Part shown: positions 20,790-32,330 of the stretch, in pieces | How positions within the stretch are numbered: the first letter of the stretch is position 1 | How the letters are laid out: each line of letters opens with the position of its first letter | NCBI GenBank assembly: GCA_963691705.1 | Contig: OY829539.1 | Location: 9,798,501 to 9,862,500, forward strand | Source of the DNA: Viola odorata | Taxonomy: Eukaryota; Streptophyta; Magnoliopsida; Malpighiales; Violaceae | DNA: 64,000 nucleotides | Direction: 5' to 3' | Position numbers and translations under genes: made by a program | Notes under the pieces: generated by a model | The model's database searches: none | Seen by the model: the letters and a program-made list of their open reading frames with translations, nothing else | Told to the model about the DNA's origin: nothing

Positions 20790-23765
20790 GCCTACGACTA
20801 TAAACGGGGGCGCTTCGTGGGAGGCAACCCACATGTTCTTTTCAAATATTTCTATTTTTTGTCAATTTTTATTAAGAACTTTGGGATATCCTTCCCTCTA
20901 GACTTATTATTAAATTCCCTCTTTATTTCAAGAACAAAGCTTGTAAACTTGGGGGCAAGCAGGTGAATGACGACCAGAAAGAGTCAATAATCGAGCATAT
21001 TTTCACTGAGGGGCAAGACATAGGGAGCGGTAATTCGCAACAAGGAGTTCTCTACGTCCATCCTACCCATGCCTTCGGATCATCACTGAGGCAGGTGCAG
21101 AGGAACGCTCCTCCTATCAACTCTTGAACGGTTCTCCTCGGAAAATTTTACCATCAAGATATTACTGTCACCAAGTGCCCTCTACAAACCATTCCTCATC
21201 TTGGTGAAGAAACATGACAATGATGGATGTGTGTCCTTCAGGGACCCCAGTCAACATAATACGTTCTCGTTCCGTGCGATAACGACATTTACGCCCAATC
21301 TGGCTCTCGACTATAAATTCAAAGTTCAACCATGATCAAACATTTCATGCTTTGAATTTGATCATCACAAACAAGATCTCCCCAATGTACAGGCATGATA
21401 ATTGTACGGTGAAGATCAATTTTCCAATTGGGGAGCCAGTAAGCATGGATGTTTATGGGTTTGCATTCACTTATTTTATCCATAATCCCGTGCAGCAAAA
21501 GCTGAAATGTTGAGGCTCCCCGCAAAGGAACGACTAACTAGATTCCCCAATGACCATCTTAATCTCCAACTGGCCAAGGATCTTCTGTCGTCTGTCAAAA
21601 TTATGTTCAAGCCATACTTCTTGAGCAAATCATCGGCAATCAGTCATCCCCAAAGCAAGGGATGTCTCCGCATCCAGAGCAGTCAAAGAGCGAATCCGAA
21701 AAGATTTTTAAGATAGCTCTACAGTCGCCACAATGAGCTGGTCTTTTTGCGGAGCATCTTGTAGTTGTAAACAACCAGTCTCAAGATTCATTATGAGCTC
21801 ATCCTTTCTTGGCAACTTGACTAAGTCTAAGAGCAATTCAGTTGATTCTAAGGTTAAATCCACATAAAGAGACCGCACCTCCATCTTTCAGTGAGGCGTT
21901 ATCATCTGATCATCTAGGAGGCAGCCTAAGCCCTGAACCCTATCCAAGAACTTGATGACCATCCTCCATAATGTTGTAATTGACTATGATGGAACCGTTA
22001 AAAATGATTGCAGCAATACCATCACCCAATTTGAGTACAGACGATGCTGGATCAAAATCATGAAGCTCACTCCACGTCATTAAACCTGTCTGATCGGCAG
22101 TTGCGGCTTGCTGCGCATATCCAGAGAAGTCCACCTTCTTCTCTGTCTTTTTAAATTTTTATACAATCATTCAGCATTCATTCCCGCATTGGGGGCAATT
22201 TTTAATTATTCATAAATTTTTATGAATAGTCATACCCTCACATTTTGTCTATAAAATTGCTAAAACTGTTAAGATTTGTTATAAACTGTGCATAAAATTC
22301 TTTGAATAAAATCCACAGTACCCTCAAAATTTTCAAACCTTCCTTAGACTGAGCGTGTTCAACATGTTACTGGATCATGGATAACTGGTGCATCCATTTG
22401 AAGTTATATGGCATGCGTGATCTCGCCTGCTAGCTCTTATATCTGCAACATGTTTGGATGTAAGCAGTCACAAACATATTCCTGTGAGCATTTCAGGCCA
22501 CCATACGAGCGTAAATGCCTAACTAAGTGCTAGTTAGATTTGCATAATATCCAGGGTACATGCACCATTAGACATGGGATAGCAGTAAAATGACAGGGGA
22601 CTTTGCTCGTTCTTCCATTATTTTTATTTTTCCATAAGACAATGAGCAGTGCTTGACTGAGATAGCTACCTAGAGGAAGAGTGCACATCTAACTTGGCTC
22701 GCGCAAGAAGGGATGCGAAAGCTCTAAGGATTATTGATGGCCAGCACTGGAAGAAGGCCGAACAAAATAAGAGACGAAGGCCTCAACCTTAAACCCAAAA
22801 CTAAGGAAAGTTAGCTCGAAAATTGTACTTGCTTTGCTTGCTGATGTGTTTTGTGAAAAAGGAAAAAAAAAAAAAAAAAAAAAAAAGAAGGAAAAAGAAA
22901 AAAAGAAAAAAAAAGAAAAAAGAAAAAAAAGAAGAAAAGAAAAAAAGAAGAAAGAAGGAAAAGAAAAAAAGGGGAAGAAAATCACCCCCGTGAAGATTCA
23001 ACAACTTGGGCACAGTGCCCTCAAAGCAATCAAGAAGGGGCATCCCCAATGAAGATCAAAGAACTGGAACGCCTTGTCCTCGGAAAGACCAAGAAGGAAA
23101 GCATCTCCAGTAAGGATTCAAGAATTTAGGCGCTACACCCTCAAAGTGATCGCGGGAAGAAGCATCCCTAGCAAAGACTGAAGGACTTGTGAACTTTGCC
23201 CTCGCTGTAGCCAATCAACAAGCCTTGTTCATTGAGAAAAATACTCACTTCTCCTCCCCAGCAAAGTCCTTTCGATTATATGAAGGCCCATGCATGTGCA
23301 TCTTCATTTGAAGTTTATTCACTCGGATTGACATTGCAAATCTGACTTTGTTCTATGTTTGTTACATTTTTATGAGTGTAAACACATAGCCTTCTTTCTG
23401 AGTGTGAGCGCAAACACCAGTATCTGGTGAGGATTGCTTACGTCTACATGTTGTGGGAAAGTCTTGTCCTTGAGGTCGTTATCTCTTGGGCAAGATGCAG
23501 ATGCTTTTCTAGGCTTGTATTAAGCATGCTTATATGATAGAAAACTGGATGACATGTTCTCCAGAAATGCATAAGTTAGTTGAACCTTCTCTTGATAGGG
23601 AAGTTGTTTTCACCTTGATGAAATATTGGGGGCAAACCTTAGGGTAGTGTGGGAATACTTTCATATACTTTCATATATGATTTATTCTCGTTATTTTCCC
23701 ATTTATCATTTGCTCTCTTTCTTTTCCATGCTGCTTCGTGTTTGTTTCTTTCCTACTCGCAGGGT
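20790..23765 (+). repeat. 3' internal region of the Ogre/Tat element, copy 2
   Basis: Collinear with 256-2590 (for example TCTCGCCTGCTAGCTCTTAT at both 1102 and 22422). About 21140-22110 has no counterpart in copy 1. It holds no frame I recognise. The similarity ends just before the point where the tandem arrays begin in copy 1. Confidence 0.7.
22854..22981 (+). repeat. Uninterrupted 128-nt homopurine tract, copy 2
   Basis: Every base from 22854 to 22981 is A or G. It corresponds in position to 1546-1650 in the first Ogre/Tat copy. Confidence 0.85.
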
Positions 23766-23769
23766 ATAG

Positions 23770-24100
23770 GAATGGAAAGGAAATTCCGGCGAAGCCGCGC
23801 AAAACGGGTCTCGATGAGAAAATCGTCATCTTCCCCTCAAAGCCTCTACGGTGTAAGGTTGTGGTTGAGCCCAGAAAAACCAAAGTGTAAGGTTGTGAGC
23901 TGAACCCTTAAAAGCTCAAGGTAATAGCAAAGGTGTTTGCATTAGAAAATCCTAAGGGTGAAGCTCTTAGGTAGTGGAGTACAATTCGGTTTAGGAATTG
24001 GAACCACTATATAACTCCTTGTGTCTTTGCTATTTTTCCTTACATTTTGTGTGCGATTTTTTATTGCCTATTCACCCCCCTTTAGGCAGGGATTATTGTT
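23770..24100 (+). repeat. Unclassified retroelement terminal fragment
   Basis: A phrase GTGTAAGGTTGTG is duplicated (23850, 23886). The tail TTGCCTATTCACCCCCCTTT is like the ends of some plant copia LTRs. No PBS or paired LTR was found, so the class is a guess. Confidence 0.25.
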
Positions 24101-24637
24101 TTCTCAGTTTTGTTTATACCAATAAATTTTAATGGGGTTTTATATGAAATGATGTTAATCATGTAGCAAGTTATGTGTGTAAATAAATTTTTAACGGTAT
24201 TAATAGATTTATTTTAATGGGATTTAATATGCAAATGATGTTAATCAAATAGCAAATAACTCAAATTTTTAATGGTATTAATAAATTTATATTTATTTAT
24301 GATTAAAAAAAGTTTAATTTATTTATGATATTAGATAAATATTAGGTGGTAGATGTTAGATTATAAATAAATTGATTAAAAACATATATAAAGATACTAA
24401 AAAAATTAATTCTAACACTAATGAATTTATGCCCTTTATGGTCATTTTACATTCCAACCATAGTTTTAAAACAGTTTTTACCAAACACCAAAAACAACTT
24501 CTGGTTTCCCCACAGAACTTTTAACAAACATTTACCAAACAGCATACTCCGTTCTACAAAAGTCTGAAACTGACTTTTGCAGACTGAATTTTTTTCTACT
24601 GAACTTTTCCAGCTAGAACCGGAACGCCAAACAGGCC
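24100..24637 (+). mobile_element. PIF/Harbinger deletion derivative (right part)
   Basis: 24314-24357 matches 29526-29569 of the neighbouring transposase gene (intron 2/exon 3 junction) with 3 differences in 44 nt. Downstream, the sequence runs to a right terminus CCGGAACGCCAAACAGGCC next to TTTA. Its inverse resembles the left end of the next element (GCCTTTGGTGTCCAGGTTCT at about 24646). The segment therefore looks like the 3' end of a related element with most of ORF2 deleted. A ~50-bp phrase (ATTTTAATGGGNTTTATATG...) is duplicated at 24130 and 24205. The left end was not found. Confidence 0.5.
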
Positions 24638-24869
24638 TTTAGTATGCCTTTGGTGTCCAGGTTCTGGGCCACAAAGCACTGGGCCAAACCGGGAAGGAGC
24701 TTCAAGCCCTTTGGCTTCCTCCTTTTCAAACAGAGCTTTTAAGCTCTGGTCTAAAACCAAGAATTTCCTGGGCCTAACAGGGGAAGCTGCCCTTCATTCT
24801 TTTTGGACAAAAATATCCCCTGGTTTCCTTCTTAATTACAAATAAACTAGGTATAAATAAACAAAAAAA

Positions 24870-26722
24870 TGCCATTTCTTTCCTCTCCTCTCTCGTTTGT
24901 TTTCGTCTTCCTCTTTCTTTCTAAAATTAACACAGAAACCCTAAGAAGAGCCCTAACATCCACCTCCCCTCCCTCGCTCTTTCTCGTTTTGCTCTCGCTA
25001 CCCTATCTCCTTGTCATCCGTTCCCCCAATCTCTGCTCTGGCGACTGGCCGCTTCCCAATCTCTCACTCTCGCTCTGGCACTCCCGCTCTCGCTACCCTC
25101 TCTCCTTGCCGTCCGTTCAGCCTCGATCTCTGCTCTGGCCGCTTCTCTTTTCCTTCTCAAAGGTATTGCTTTTTTCTTATCTTCGTATTTTTTGGTGAAT
25201 TCCTTGGGTGTTGTTCGATTCGTTTTCCTTATTTAATTTTCTCTTTATTTTCTTCTCTTTCAGTCTCCTCGAACTCGTCCTCTCTAACGAAATTCTGTTG
25301 ATTTGGCCCCATTCAATAAAACCCTAGCTATCTCTCTCATTATCCGCAGGTAATTTCTTTTTTTGTATTTTTTTATTCTGTTCGGAATTTCTTGTCTCGA
25401 TTACTTGCTGGACTGCTTACAAGCTCAAATCCGGTCCGGTTTCTATTTTCTCCGTTTGCTTTGGATTCCTTCTCCTGTTACCGTGTCGTTTTGCGAATTA
25501 TTCCCATCTCTGCATTCTCACTATTTTAAGAATCATTTTTATTTGAGTTTTTTTTTGTTGAAGTTGAACTTTTTTTCACGCCATGTACGGAAATTTATGC
25601 TAGGTGTTGTCGGTTTTGATGTGCGCATGGTTGAAGCTTTTGTGATATTTTAGTGTATTTTGTTTGTGTATAAATTGTGTCAAATTTGTTGATGTTTGTT
25701 TTGTTAGAGGTATGGTTTTGACTGTTGTTTCTGTCTGCTGCCATGAAACACGCATTTTTCATTTCGTTGATTTCATGTGTTGGTTTGAGTAATCAATACA
25801 TTATGTTGGGTTTCAACCAGAATTGAACGACAATTCTTGCTAATTTTTTCCCCATTTTTTATTTTCAAAAAGTGTTTGCTTAGCAGAAGTGGGTAAAACC
25901 ATAACACGTTCTGTTTTCTATTTTTTTTTCTTTTTACAATGATGCACAAGTGAAGATGGTTCCACCCTTGATTTATTATGAATGTTAACACTCATGTGTA
26001 CTCCTTTCAAACATAGCACCAACAGTTGATTGCATGATTGAGTGTGATTGTCGGGACATGCAGTTACAATTACAATTTGGTTTGTGTAAAAGAAGGGAAC
26101 TGGCATGGTGAACTAGCGTGTTTTAATTATCTCTTCCCTTCAGATTGAGCTTAAACTGTTCCTATTACTCAAACAGTAATTAGAAACCGCATTGTAGCGT
26201 GAATGATAAAATTAACAACCAATAAGGCAATAACCATGTAATAAGTATGGATTGACATAAGAGTGTACAAGACTATTTTTATAGTTTTGGAATTTGTTTT
26301 CTTGATGTGGTATGGTGTGGCAGAAGGATTCTTGTGTACTTTCTCTTATAGTTCTATTTTTACTACCTCATCAGTATATTACTTACCTTAGGGGGCACTT
26401 TACTTTTATCAGTTTGGTACTTCAGCTTGATATATTTGTATGTTTGTACATGTCAGTGTGAGCTAATTGCAGCATGCATCTCTTACTTTCCTGCATTTAA
26501 TTCTTTGTCCCTGCTTACTAGAACTTGTGTAATTCACTCATTAGTCAATTAGATGATAAATGAAGCAGTTAGCTCACATTTTCTTTGGAATATTTTTCAT
26601 CACCATCTAGATTATACAACTACAAATTCAATGCGATCCATGAATACACAATGGTTATATCTCATGTATTGTATGGACTAAAAGAAGAAGTGGGTATCAT
26701 AAATGTATTGTATTTGTTGTAG
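24870..26722 (+). other. Untranslated leader and introns upstream of Harbinger ORF1
   Basis: A pyrimidine-rich leader with the duplicated phrase CTCTCGCTACCCT is followed by a donor-like AAAG/GTATTG (about 25163). Further on are an acceptor-like TTTCAG (about 25263) and a second donor CGCAG/GTAATT (about 25349). The next acceptor TTGTTGTAG immediately precedes the ORF1 start at 26723. No coding frame here has protein-like composition. Confidence 0.4.
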
Positions 26723-27751
26723 ATGACAACCCAAGGAACTAGAAGTAGAATACCCAAGGCTGTTTGGCACAAGAGTACAGTGCATTTGCATTCGAGCTAT
26801 AGAAAAAATGTTTAGGCCACACACTCATTTCAACAAACAAGGGTGAGACTTTATTATCAACGAGTTCTATAAAGAAACAAGATTTAATTATGGGCAAAAA
26901 CAACTTAAAAATAAATGGGATACTTTAAAAAAGGAATATAAATTATGAAAAGATTTGATGCGTAATGAGATGGGTTTAGGATGGGATACACATAAGAATA
27001 CTATTGGTGCAGATGATGCTTGGTGGGAAGAAAAAATCAAGGTTAGTTTTTGGTTTTAAGCATTTTTTTATTTTGCTCTTCTTTCTTTGTTTTTATAACA
27101 TACTTGCAGCATGATGGATCATTTTGGATCTCTTTAAATGTGTAGGTAAACTCAAGTTTTGCAACTTTCAGAATTAGCGGAATTGAACCTCAACTTAAAG
27201 AGAAGCTAGACTTGATGTTTTCCACCATTGTAGCTACCGGATAGTTTGCTATATCACCTGGATGTAATGTGAATGTCACACCTCAGGAGCAGCAAGCTGA
27301 TGTTGAAGATTGTGGTGATTCAGCAGAGGGGGTTCCATTTGCAGAAAGTTTAGATGAGATATTTGAGACTGGAAGTACTCAACCGGGCATTGCAAGTAAT
27401 AGGAGGAGAAATGTTGAAGTAGGGGGTAGTGACAAGTCAAGCATCCCTTTCAAGAAATAGAAGAGGCAATCAGGGGGGGCAACAATGCTAGCTAGACACC
27501 TCGATACATTGGTTGGTGCGGTGGCCTCTAGGAGTTCAACGAGTACTTCTAGAGTTACTGAACCTGCAATCCCTTCCATGAGAGAGATTGTGGCTGACCA
27601 GAAAACCATACCAGATATCAACGGGGATATGTTTATGCTTGCGACTGAATTTCTTGAAGATAAATTAAAGAGAGAGGTCTATATTGTGCTCGATTCACCA
27701 GTACACAAGCTGCGTTGGCTGACTTACCATTTTACCAAATCCAACAAGTAG
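26723..27751 (+). pseudogene. PIF/Harbinger ORF1, Myb/SANT-like DNA-binding protein, broken
   Basis: Starts ATG at 26723 (MTTQGTRSRIPKAVW). Downstream comes HTHFNKQG, NEFYKETRFNYGQKQLKNKW and GLGWDTHKNTIGADDAWWEE, the pattern of the Myb/SANT-like domain that partners the transposase and helps it bind the element ends. Exon 1 ends at 27041 (AAG/GTTAGT) and exon 2 begins at 27146. Breaks seen: a frameshift near 26795, in-frame stops in place of tryptophan codons (including 26946-26948), and stops at 27242-27244 and 27458-27460. The end KLRWLTYHFTKSNK (27751) is intact. Not functional. Confidence 0.65.
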
Positions 27752-28655
27752 TGGCCTAAATCGTATTAGTTCAAGCTTTCATATTAGTTACTATGTAGGG
27801 TGTTATGTTATAACTTTGTTGTTAAAACATTAGTTAATGTTATGCTGTGAATTTATTTTGATGAGCTACATATGTTGACGATTAACTAGGATTCTACTAC
27901 ATGAAAAAGAAAGCTGGAATATCTTTCATTTGAGCACTTCTTAATTTTGATTTACAGTATTTGAATTTAATTTTTAATCAATTCCTCGTTCGAAGCAGGA
28001 ACATTTATTATAGGTAAAATACACCTAATTCTCAAAACCAAAAATAAAAAGAAAATACCAAATCCAACAAGTAGTGGCCTAAATCGTAAATAAAATCAAA
28101 ACAAGTGCCTCATTTCCCTCGTACACCTCACGCTAATAAAACCAAAACAAGTGCCTCAATAGAGTCAATACCAACGAGACACCATAATAAAGAAGGAAAT
28201 GAAAGTAAAATTAAATGCTTCTACCAAACATTAACCCAACTATTCCTGAGATGAAGAAGAAGAAAACCCTCTAGTTAAACCTCCATCACTTCGTTGCTTC
28301 AGGTAAAGAAAAGAGAAGAAAATAATTATTTCTTTCTTTCTATTTTTTCCTTCTTTATTATGGTGTCTGGTTTAAGGTGTATAATTATGAAAATAATTGC
28401 TTAAGGTTTAAGGTGTATAATTATGAGATTTGTACTTTTAGGGAAGAAGAGGAAGAAGAAGAAGCGGGTATAATATTTCAGTAGCAGTGGCTTTTCTTCA
28501 AAAAAGTAATATTTTTGGTGGTCCAACTACAGTTTGTATCGGTGTATATAATGAATTCTCCATGTAAGTGACGACATTTTTTTGTAAATCAATTATGTTA
28601 TCATTGGCATGTTGTTTCCATAAATAACGTATATTTGAATGCTTTTTTGGTCGTA

Positions 28656-30031
28656 GAAAATGACGAAGATGAGTTTTGGCAGTTAGTGAATGCTACAACT
28701 GCAACTGCAACTATCAGTACGTATTATTGCACTTATTTGTATAAGGAACCGTGTATGACCTCATACCAAACAGGAATGGAATGATTGATTGAGGTATTGT
28801 CTGGTAGGGATTTACGGTCTATAAATATGTTCAGGATGGATAAAGATACAGTACTAGAACTAGTGAGCACATTACAATCATCTTGCGGATTGGGGTCATC
28901 ACGAAGAATGTCAGTTCTTGAGAAAGTGTGTATGTTTTTATATACTGTCGCCTTAGGTGCTTCAAACAGCCACGTTTGTGAACGATTTCAACACTCTAGT
29001 GAAACAGTTAGTAGAGTTTTTAATCAAGTATTAGATGCTGTGTGGTCATTATCAGAGCACATCATTTGTCCTGGAGATTTCAATAGTGTCCCGCCACAAA
29101 TTATGAATGATACAAGATATATGCCATATTTTAAGATATGGTAAAAAATTAATTTTATTTACATTTTATATTTATATATACGTTATGCATATTTAATACA
29201 ACTAAGAATTGATTACAATTTCTTCTAGGATTGTATTGGAGTCATAGACGGAACACATGTATATGCTTGTGTCGCTCTAGGAGATCAAATTAGATACATT
29301 GGCAGAAAAGGTATCCCGACTCAAAATATCATGGCAGCGTGTAGTTTTGACATGCAATTCATTTATGCTTGCGCTGGATGGGAAGGCGCAGCCCATGATG
29401 CTCGCATTTTCAATTCTATAGTCAACAATCCAGAATGGAAAATTCCTAAACCACCTCCAGGTTAATAACATTTTTTTCATAACGTTTATTTATTTATGAT
29501 AATAATTATTATAGTATTAATAACGTTAATTTATTTATGATATTAGGTAAGTATTATGTGGTAGATGTTTGATATCTTGACGTTAATGGGCATTTGAAAC
29601 CTTACAAGAGTACAAGGGATCACTTATCTGATTTTCAACAAGCGCAACCACCAAGGGGTCGTAAGGAAACCTTTAATCGGGCACATTCTTCATTACGATA
29701 TTGTATAGAACGAACATTTGGAGTCTGGAAGAGAAGATGGAAAATATTACGTGACATGCCTTCATATTCATTTCCAACGCAATCTAAAATTGTAGTCGCT
29801 TATATGGTTTTGCACAATTTTATACGAAGAAAATCTCTAAATGATCTTGCTTTTAGAAGATTGGGTGAGAATCCTGATTTTGTGCCTGATGATATTTTTC
29901 CGGATACAGAGGTAGTTTCACAAGATGCGATGCATATGGGTGAAGGAAGTATGCAAAGTGAAGGAAATAATAGTCAAATGTTACCTATGAATGTAGTTCG
30001 TAACTCCATGGGAGGAGTCTGTTTTTTTTAA
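28656..30031 (+). pseudogene. PIF/Harbinger ORF2, DDE transposase (ALP1/HARBI1-like), broken
   Basis: Three exons: 28656-29135, 29229-29460 and 29547-30031. Exon 1 holds the helical N-terminal region (FRMDKDTVLELV, VCERFQHSSETVSRVFNQVL). Exon 2 has GVIDGTHV with the first catalytic Asp and AHDARIF with the second. Exon 3 has RYCIERTFGVWKRRWKIL with the conserved Glu. The protein would cut and paste the element in the nucleus. Breaks: TGA at about 28776 where tryptophan is usual, the first donor changed to AAG/ATATGG, and TGA at 29570-29572 just after the VVD motif. Two substitutions plus the donor loss are enough to abolish it; the rest reads well, so decay is moderate. Host-domesticated ALP1-like genes are excluded by these breaks. 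Confidence 0.75.
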
Positions 30032-30257
30032 AAGTAGAGGGGGTCTTTATGCAAAAAAAACCCTAATTATTTTCATTCTCTCATCCTCTATATTGGTTCA
30101 TAAAAAAACAAATATTGCACTTTTTCTCCGAATAAAATCCTAGTTTATAGAAAATAATAAAAAATAAAAATAAAAATAAAATAATTTGGGCAAATTTGGC
30201 ACTCCCATGATAATGAAGGACAAGTATGTTGCAACTTATGTGGCTGGGCATGTTGCC
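30032..30257. other. 3' flank of the transposase relic
   Basis: A/T-rich sequence with AAATAAAAATAAAAATAAAA (about 30160). No terminal inverted repeat was recognised. Confidence 0.3.
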
Positions 30258-30265
30258 ATTAGATC

Positions 30266-31425
30266 TAGGGCTGTACAAAAAACCGATCCAACCCGCCTGA
30301 CCCGTATAACCGACCTAATCCAACCTGTCAAAAGAGCATAACCGTCATAACCGTGGGTAACAATTATATAACCGACCCGTTATAGTTGAATTGGGTCGGA
30401 TAGCGGGTTGAGTTTTTAAACCCCGCTTATAACCGACCCAACCCACCTATCAAAAGTATAAAGCTAAATATACTTTCCCTTTAATTTCTTCTTTTGTAAT
30501 GACCACATAATTATATAGTAATAATCATATGATTTGATTAGAAATCTCTATTCCGTTTCCTCATTCATAGGAAGTTATGATTCTCTTATCTTCGAGGGAC
30601 AGTAAACTAATTATTTCCATTTGGCTATTAATGGTGTACTTATTCTGAGGTTCAGTTGATACTGTGTTTGTGTTTGTATTTTGTATTTTGTATTTTATAT
30701 TTTGTATTTTATATTTTGTATTTACTGTGTTTTTGCTTTTTACCAGTGGCACCCAAAACTGGGCTCTAATTCTATCATGCTCCCCTGCAAACCCTCTTTT
30801 TAATAATAATCATGCCATTTGATGCCTTCTGTGTCATCGCATCTCTTTAATTCCTATAACCGCCTATAATCACCAACCCGCGATTAACTGCTTATGGTTA
30901 GGTACAACCATATCGGTGCTTTACGCGTGTTTTTTCTAGTCAGAATATGACCTTCTCATGCTCCTGGCCTCGAAATACATCGGTTTCTCCCACCTTTAAA
31001 TTTGATGCTTCTACCCGGGATAAAGGACATTTCTTTTACTTAATCAATCTGGAACTCAACCCCCCACTGCTTATCCAATAGACCACTTAGAAGAATTGTC
31101 ATCGAAGACGAAGTTAAGAAGTAAAGAAAGAAAAAGGAATACCGAGACCTCTTCCTTAGAAAGCAGTTCTGGGAATGGATTTTTGAGAAAGACATGTCAG
31201 ACAGCTAGGATGCACAGCTCTGAGTGAATAAAAAATTCCCAATCCAAGTGTCTATGCCATATAAGCTTAAAAAGACCTATTCGGAAAACTAGCCAATTGA
31301 CAAGTTGAGCGGTTATAGATGGATAACCGATCCAACCTAGCCCGCTAAATGTTTGATGGGTTGGTGCTGGTTATGAGCCATAACCGGCCCAATTCGACCC
31401 ATGTACAGCCCTAATTAGAGCCCTA
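30266..31425. mobile_element. hAT-type non-autonomous element, TAGGGCTGTACA termini
   Basis: TAGGGCTGTACA at the left is mirrored by TGTACAGCCCTA at 31402-31413. The octamer ATTAGATC flanks it exactly at 30258-30265 and 31426-31433. The right end carries a 12-bp duplication (GCCCTAATTAGA twice), so the terminus could also be at 31413 with a 7/8 match. Subterminal AACCGACCC/AACCCGCC repeats fill about 200 bp on the left and 100 bp on the right. Telescoping TTGTATTTTATATTTTGTAT repeats lie at 30680-30725. No transposase. Confidence 0.85.
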
Positions 31426-31433
31426 ATTAGATC

Positions 31434-32330
31434 ACAAGATACAATAATGCAATTCACTTTTATCTCCTCTTTTTAAATACGTATAAGTAATAGGGCTATC
31501 ACTATATTTTTCTTCCAAAATTAATCTCTAGGAATTCAACTATAATAACTGAATTTTTTTCCTTTTATAAATAAACTGAGATTTTTTTACCTAATTAAAA
31601 ATATGACCTATTTAATTTGTTACCCTTTTAGACATTTCTTACAAATCACACGGTGAAAATTAATTGACATTAAATCCAATAATGCATATCGATCGAGCAC
31701 TGTAGAAAAATTCTTATAGTAGGAATAAAAGTTGTATACAAAATGATGCCTTGGGTTCCCTATCTTGTAAAAATCATCCCTAAACTAATGCTCATTGGTT
31801 ATTTAGTTATTTATATATATAATGAATATAATATTATATTTTCAAATTTAAGGGAAAAGTAGATATAAATATCATTGATCAACTGCCAAACTTAAAATAC
31901 TTTATTTATTGGGGACGACCAATGAGTTTTTTAGTTATTTTTTTAAGTATAATCACATATATTAGTGAAGTAGATAATTTTAGTAATATTTTTTTTATTT
32001 TTAACAAAATTACCGCTATATTTATTAATTATTTTTACCATTTATAATTAAATATTCATATATAAACTAGCTATAATTGGGAAGTGATACGTGGTTAGTT
32101 TTTATAATTAAGATAATTAGGAATAAAAAGATAAAAATCACTAACTAACTATTTAAAAAAGTTAAATATCAACAATTATTTATTTATTTTTTAGTAAATA
32201 CGACTATTAAAAAAACGAAGGGAGTATAATAATAAAGAAAGAAAATTTATTAAAAAAGTAAAAACAAAGACTTTTTTCTCTTTTATAGACTAGAAGATTA
32301 AAACCCAAGACCTGTTCCCATTCAAACCAT
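31434..32330. other. AT-rich intergenic DNA
   Basis: No gene or clear element. CTCATTGGT (about 31789) and ACCAATGAG (about 31919) form a distant inverted pair, and an orphan ACGAAGGGAGTA (about 32215) resembles one Stowaway end without a partner. Confidence 0.4.

Larger units (their letters stand above)
15620..23770 (+). mobile_element. Second Ogre/Tat copy: 5' LTR, PBS, broken gag, no pol, 3' internal region
   Basis: Order: LTR (about 15620-17864), PBS (17867-17886), leader with a MITE (18074-18589), degenerate gag (19316-20703), then directly the post-pol segment (about 20790-23765). The 3' arrays, PPT and 3' LTR are missing. Protease, reverse transcriptase, RNase H and integrase motifs are all absent, so it is a pol-deleted, 3'-truncated copy. 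The left LTR border is uncertain because its start has diverged from TGTTG. Confidence 0.7.
24642..30257 (+). mobile_element. Decayed PIF/Harbinger DNA transposon with two ORFs
   Basis: Carries, in one orientation, a CT-rich leader with two introns (24870-26720), an ORF1 relic (Myb/SANT-like) and an ORF2 relic (DDE transposase). This is the standard two-gene set of plant PIF/Harbinger elements. The left end follows a TTA at 24639-24641. The right end was not recognised before the hAT insertion at 30266, so the right border is provisional. Multiple stops and a lost splice site make it immobile by itself. Confidence 0.6.

Noticed and set aside
22731..23052. Lys/Glu-rich and Phe/Ser-rich frames
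   Set aside because: Products of the homopurine/homopyrimidine tract.
24869..25653. Hydrophobic frames of 96-109 residues
   Set aside because: Low-complexity S/L/F-rich translations of a CT-rich leader with splice-like borders; no domain and no plausible coding continuation.
32205..32225. Stowaway-like end ACGAAGGGAGTA
   Set aside because: No inverted partner with CTCCCT was found within a reasonable distance.
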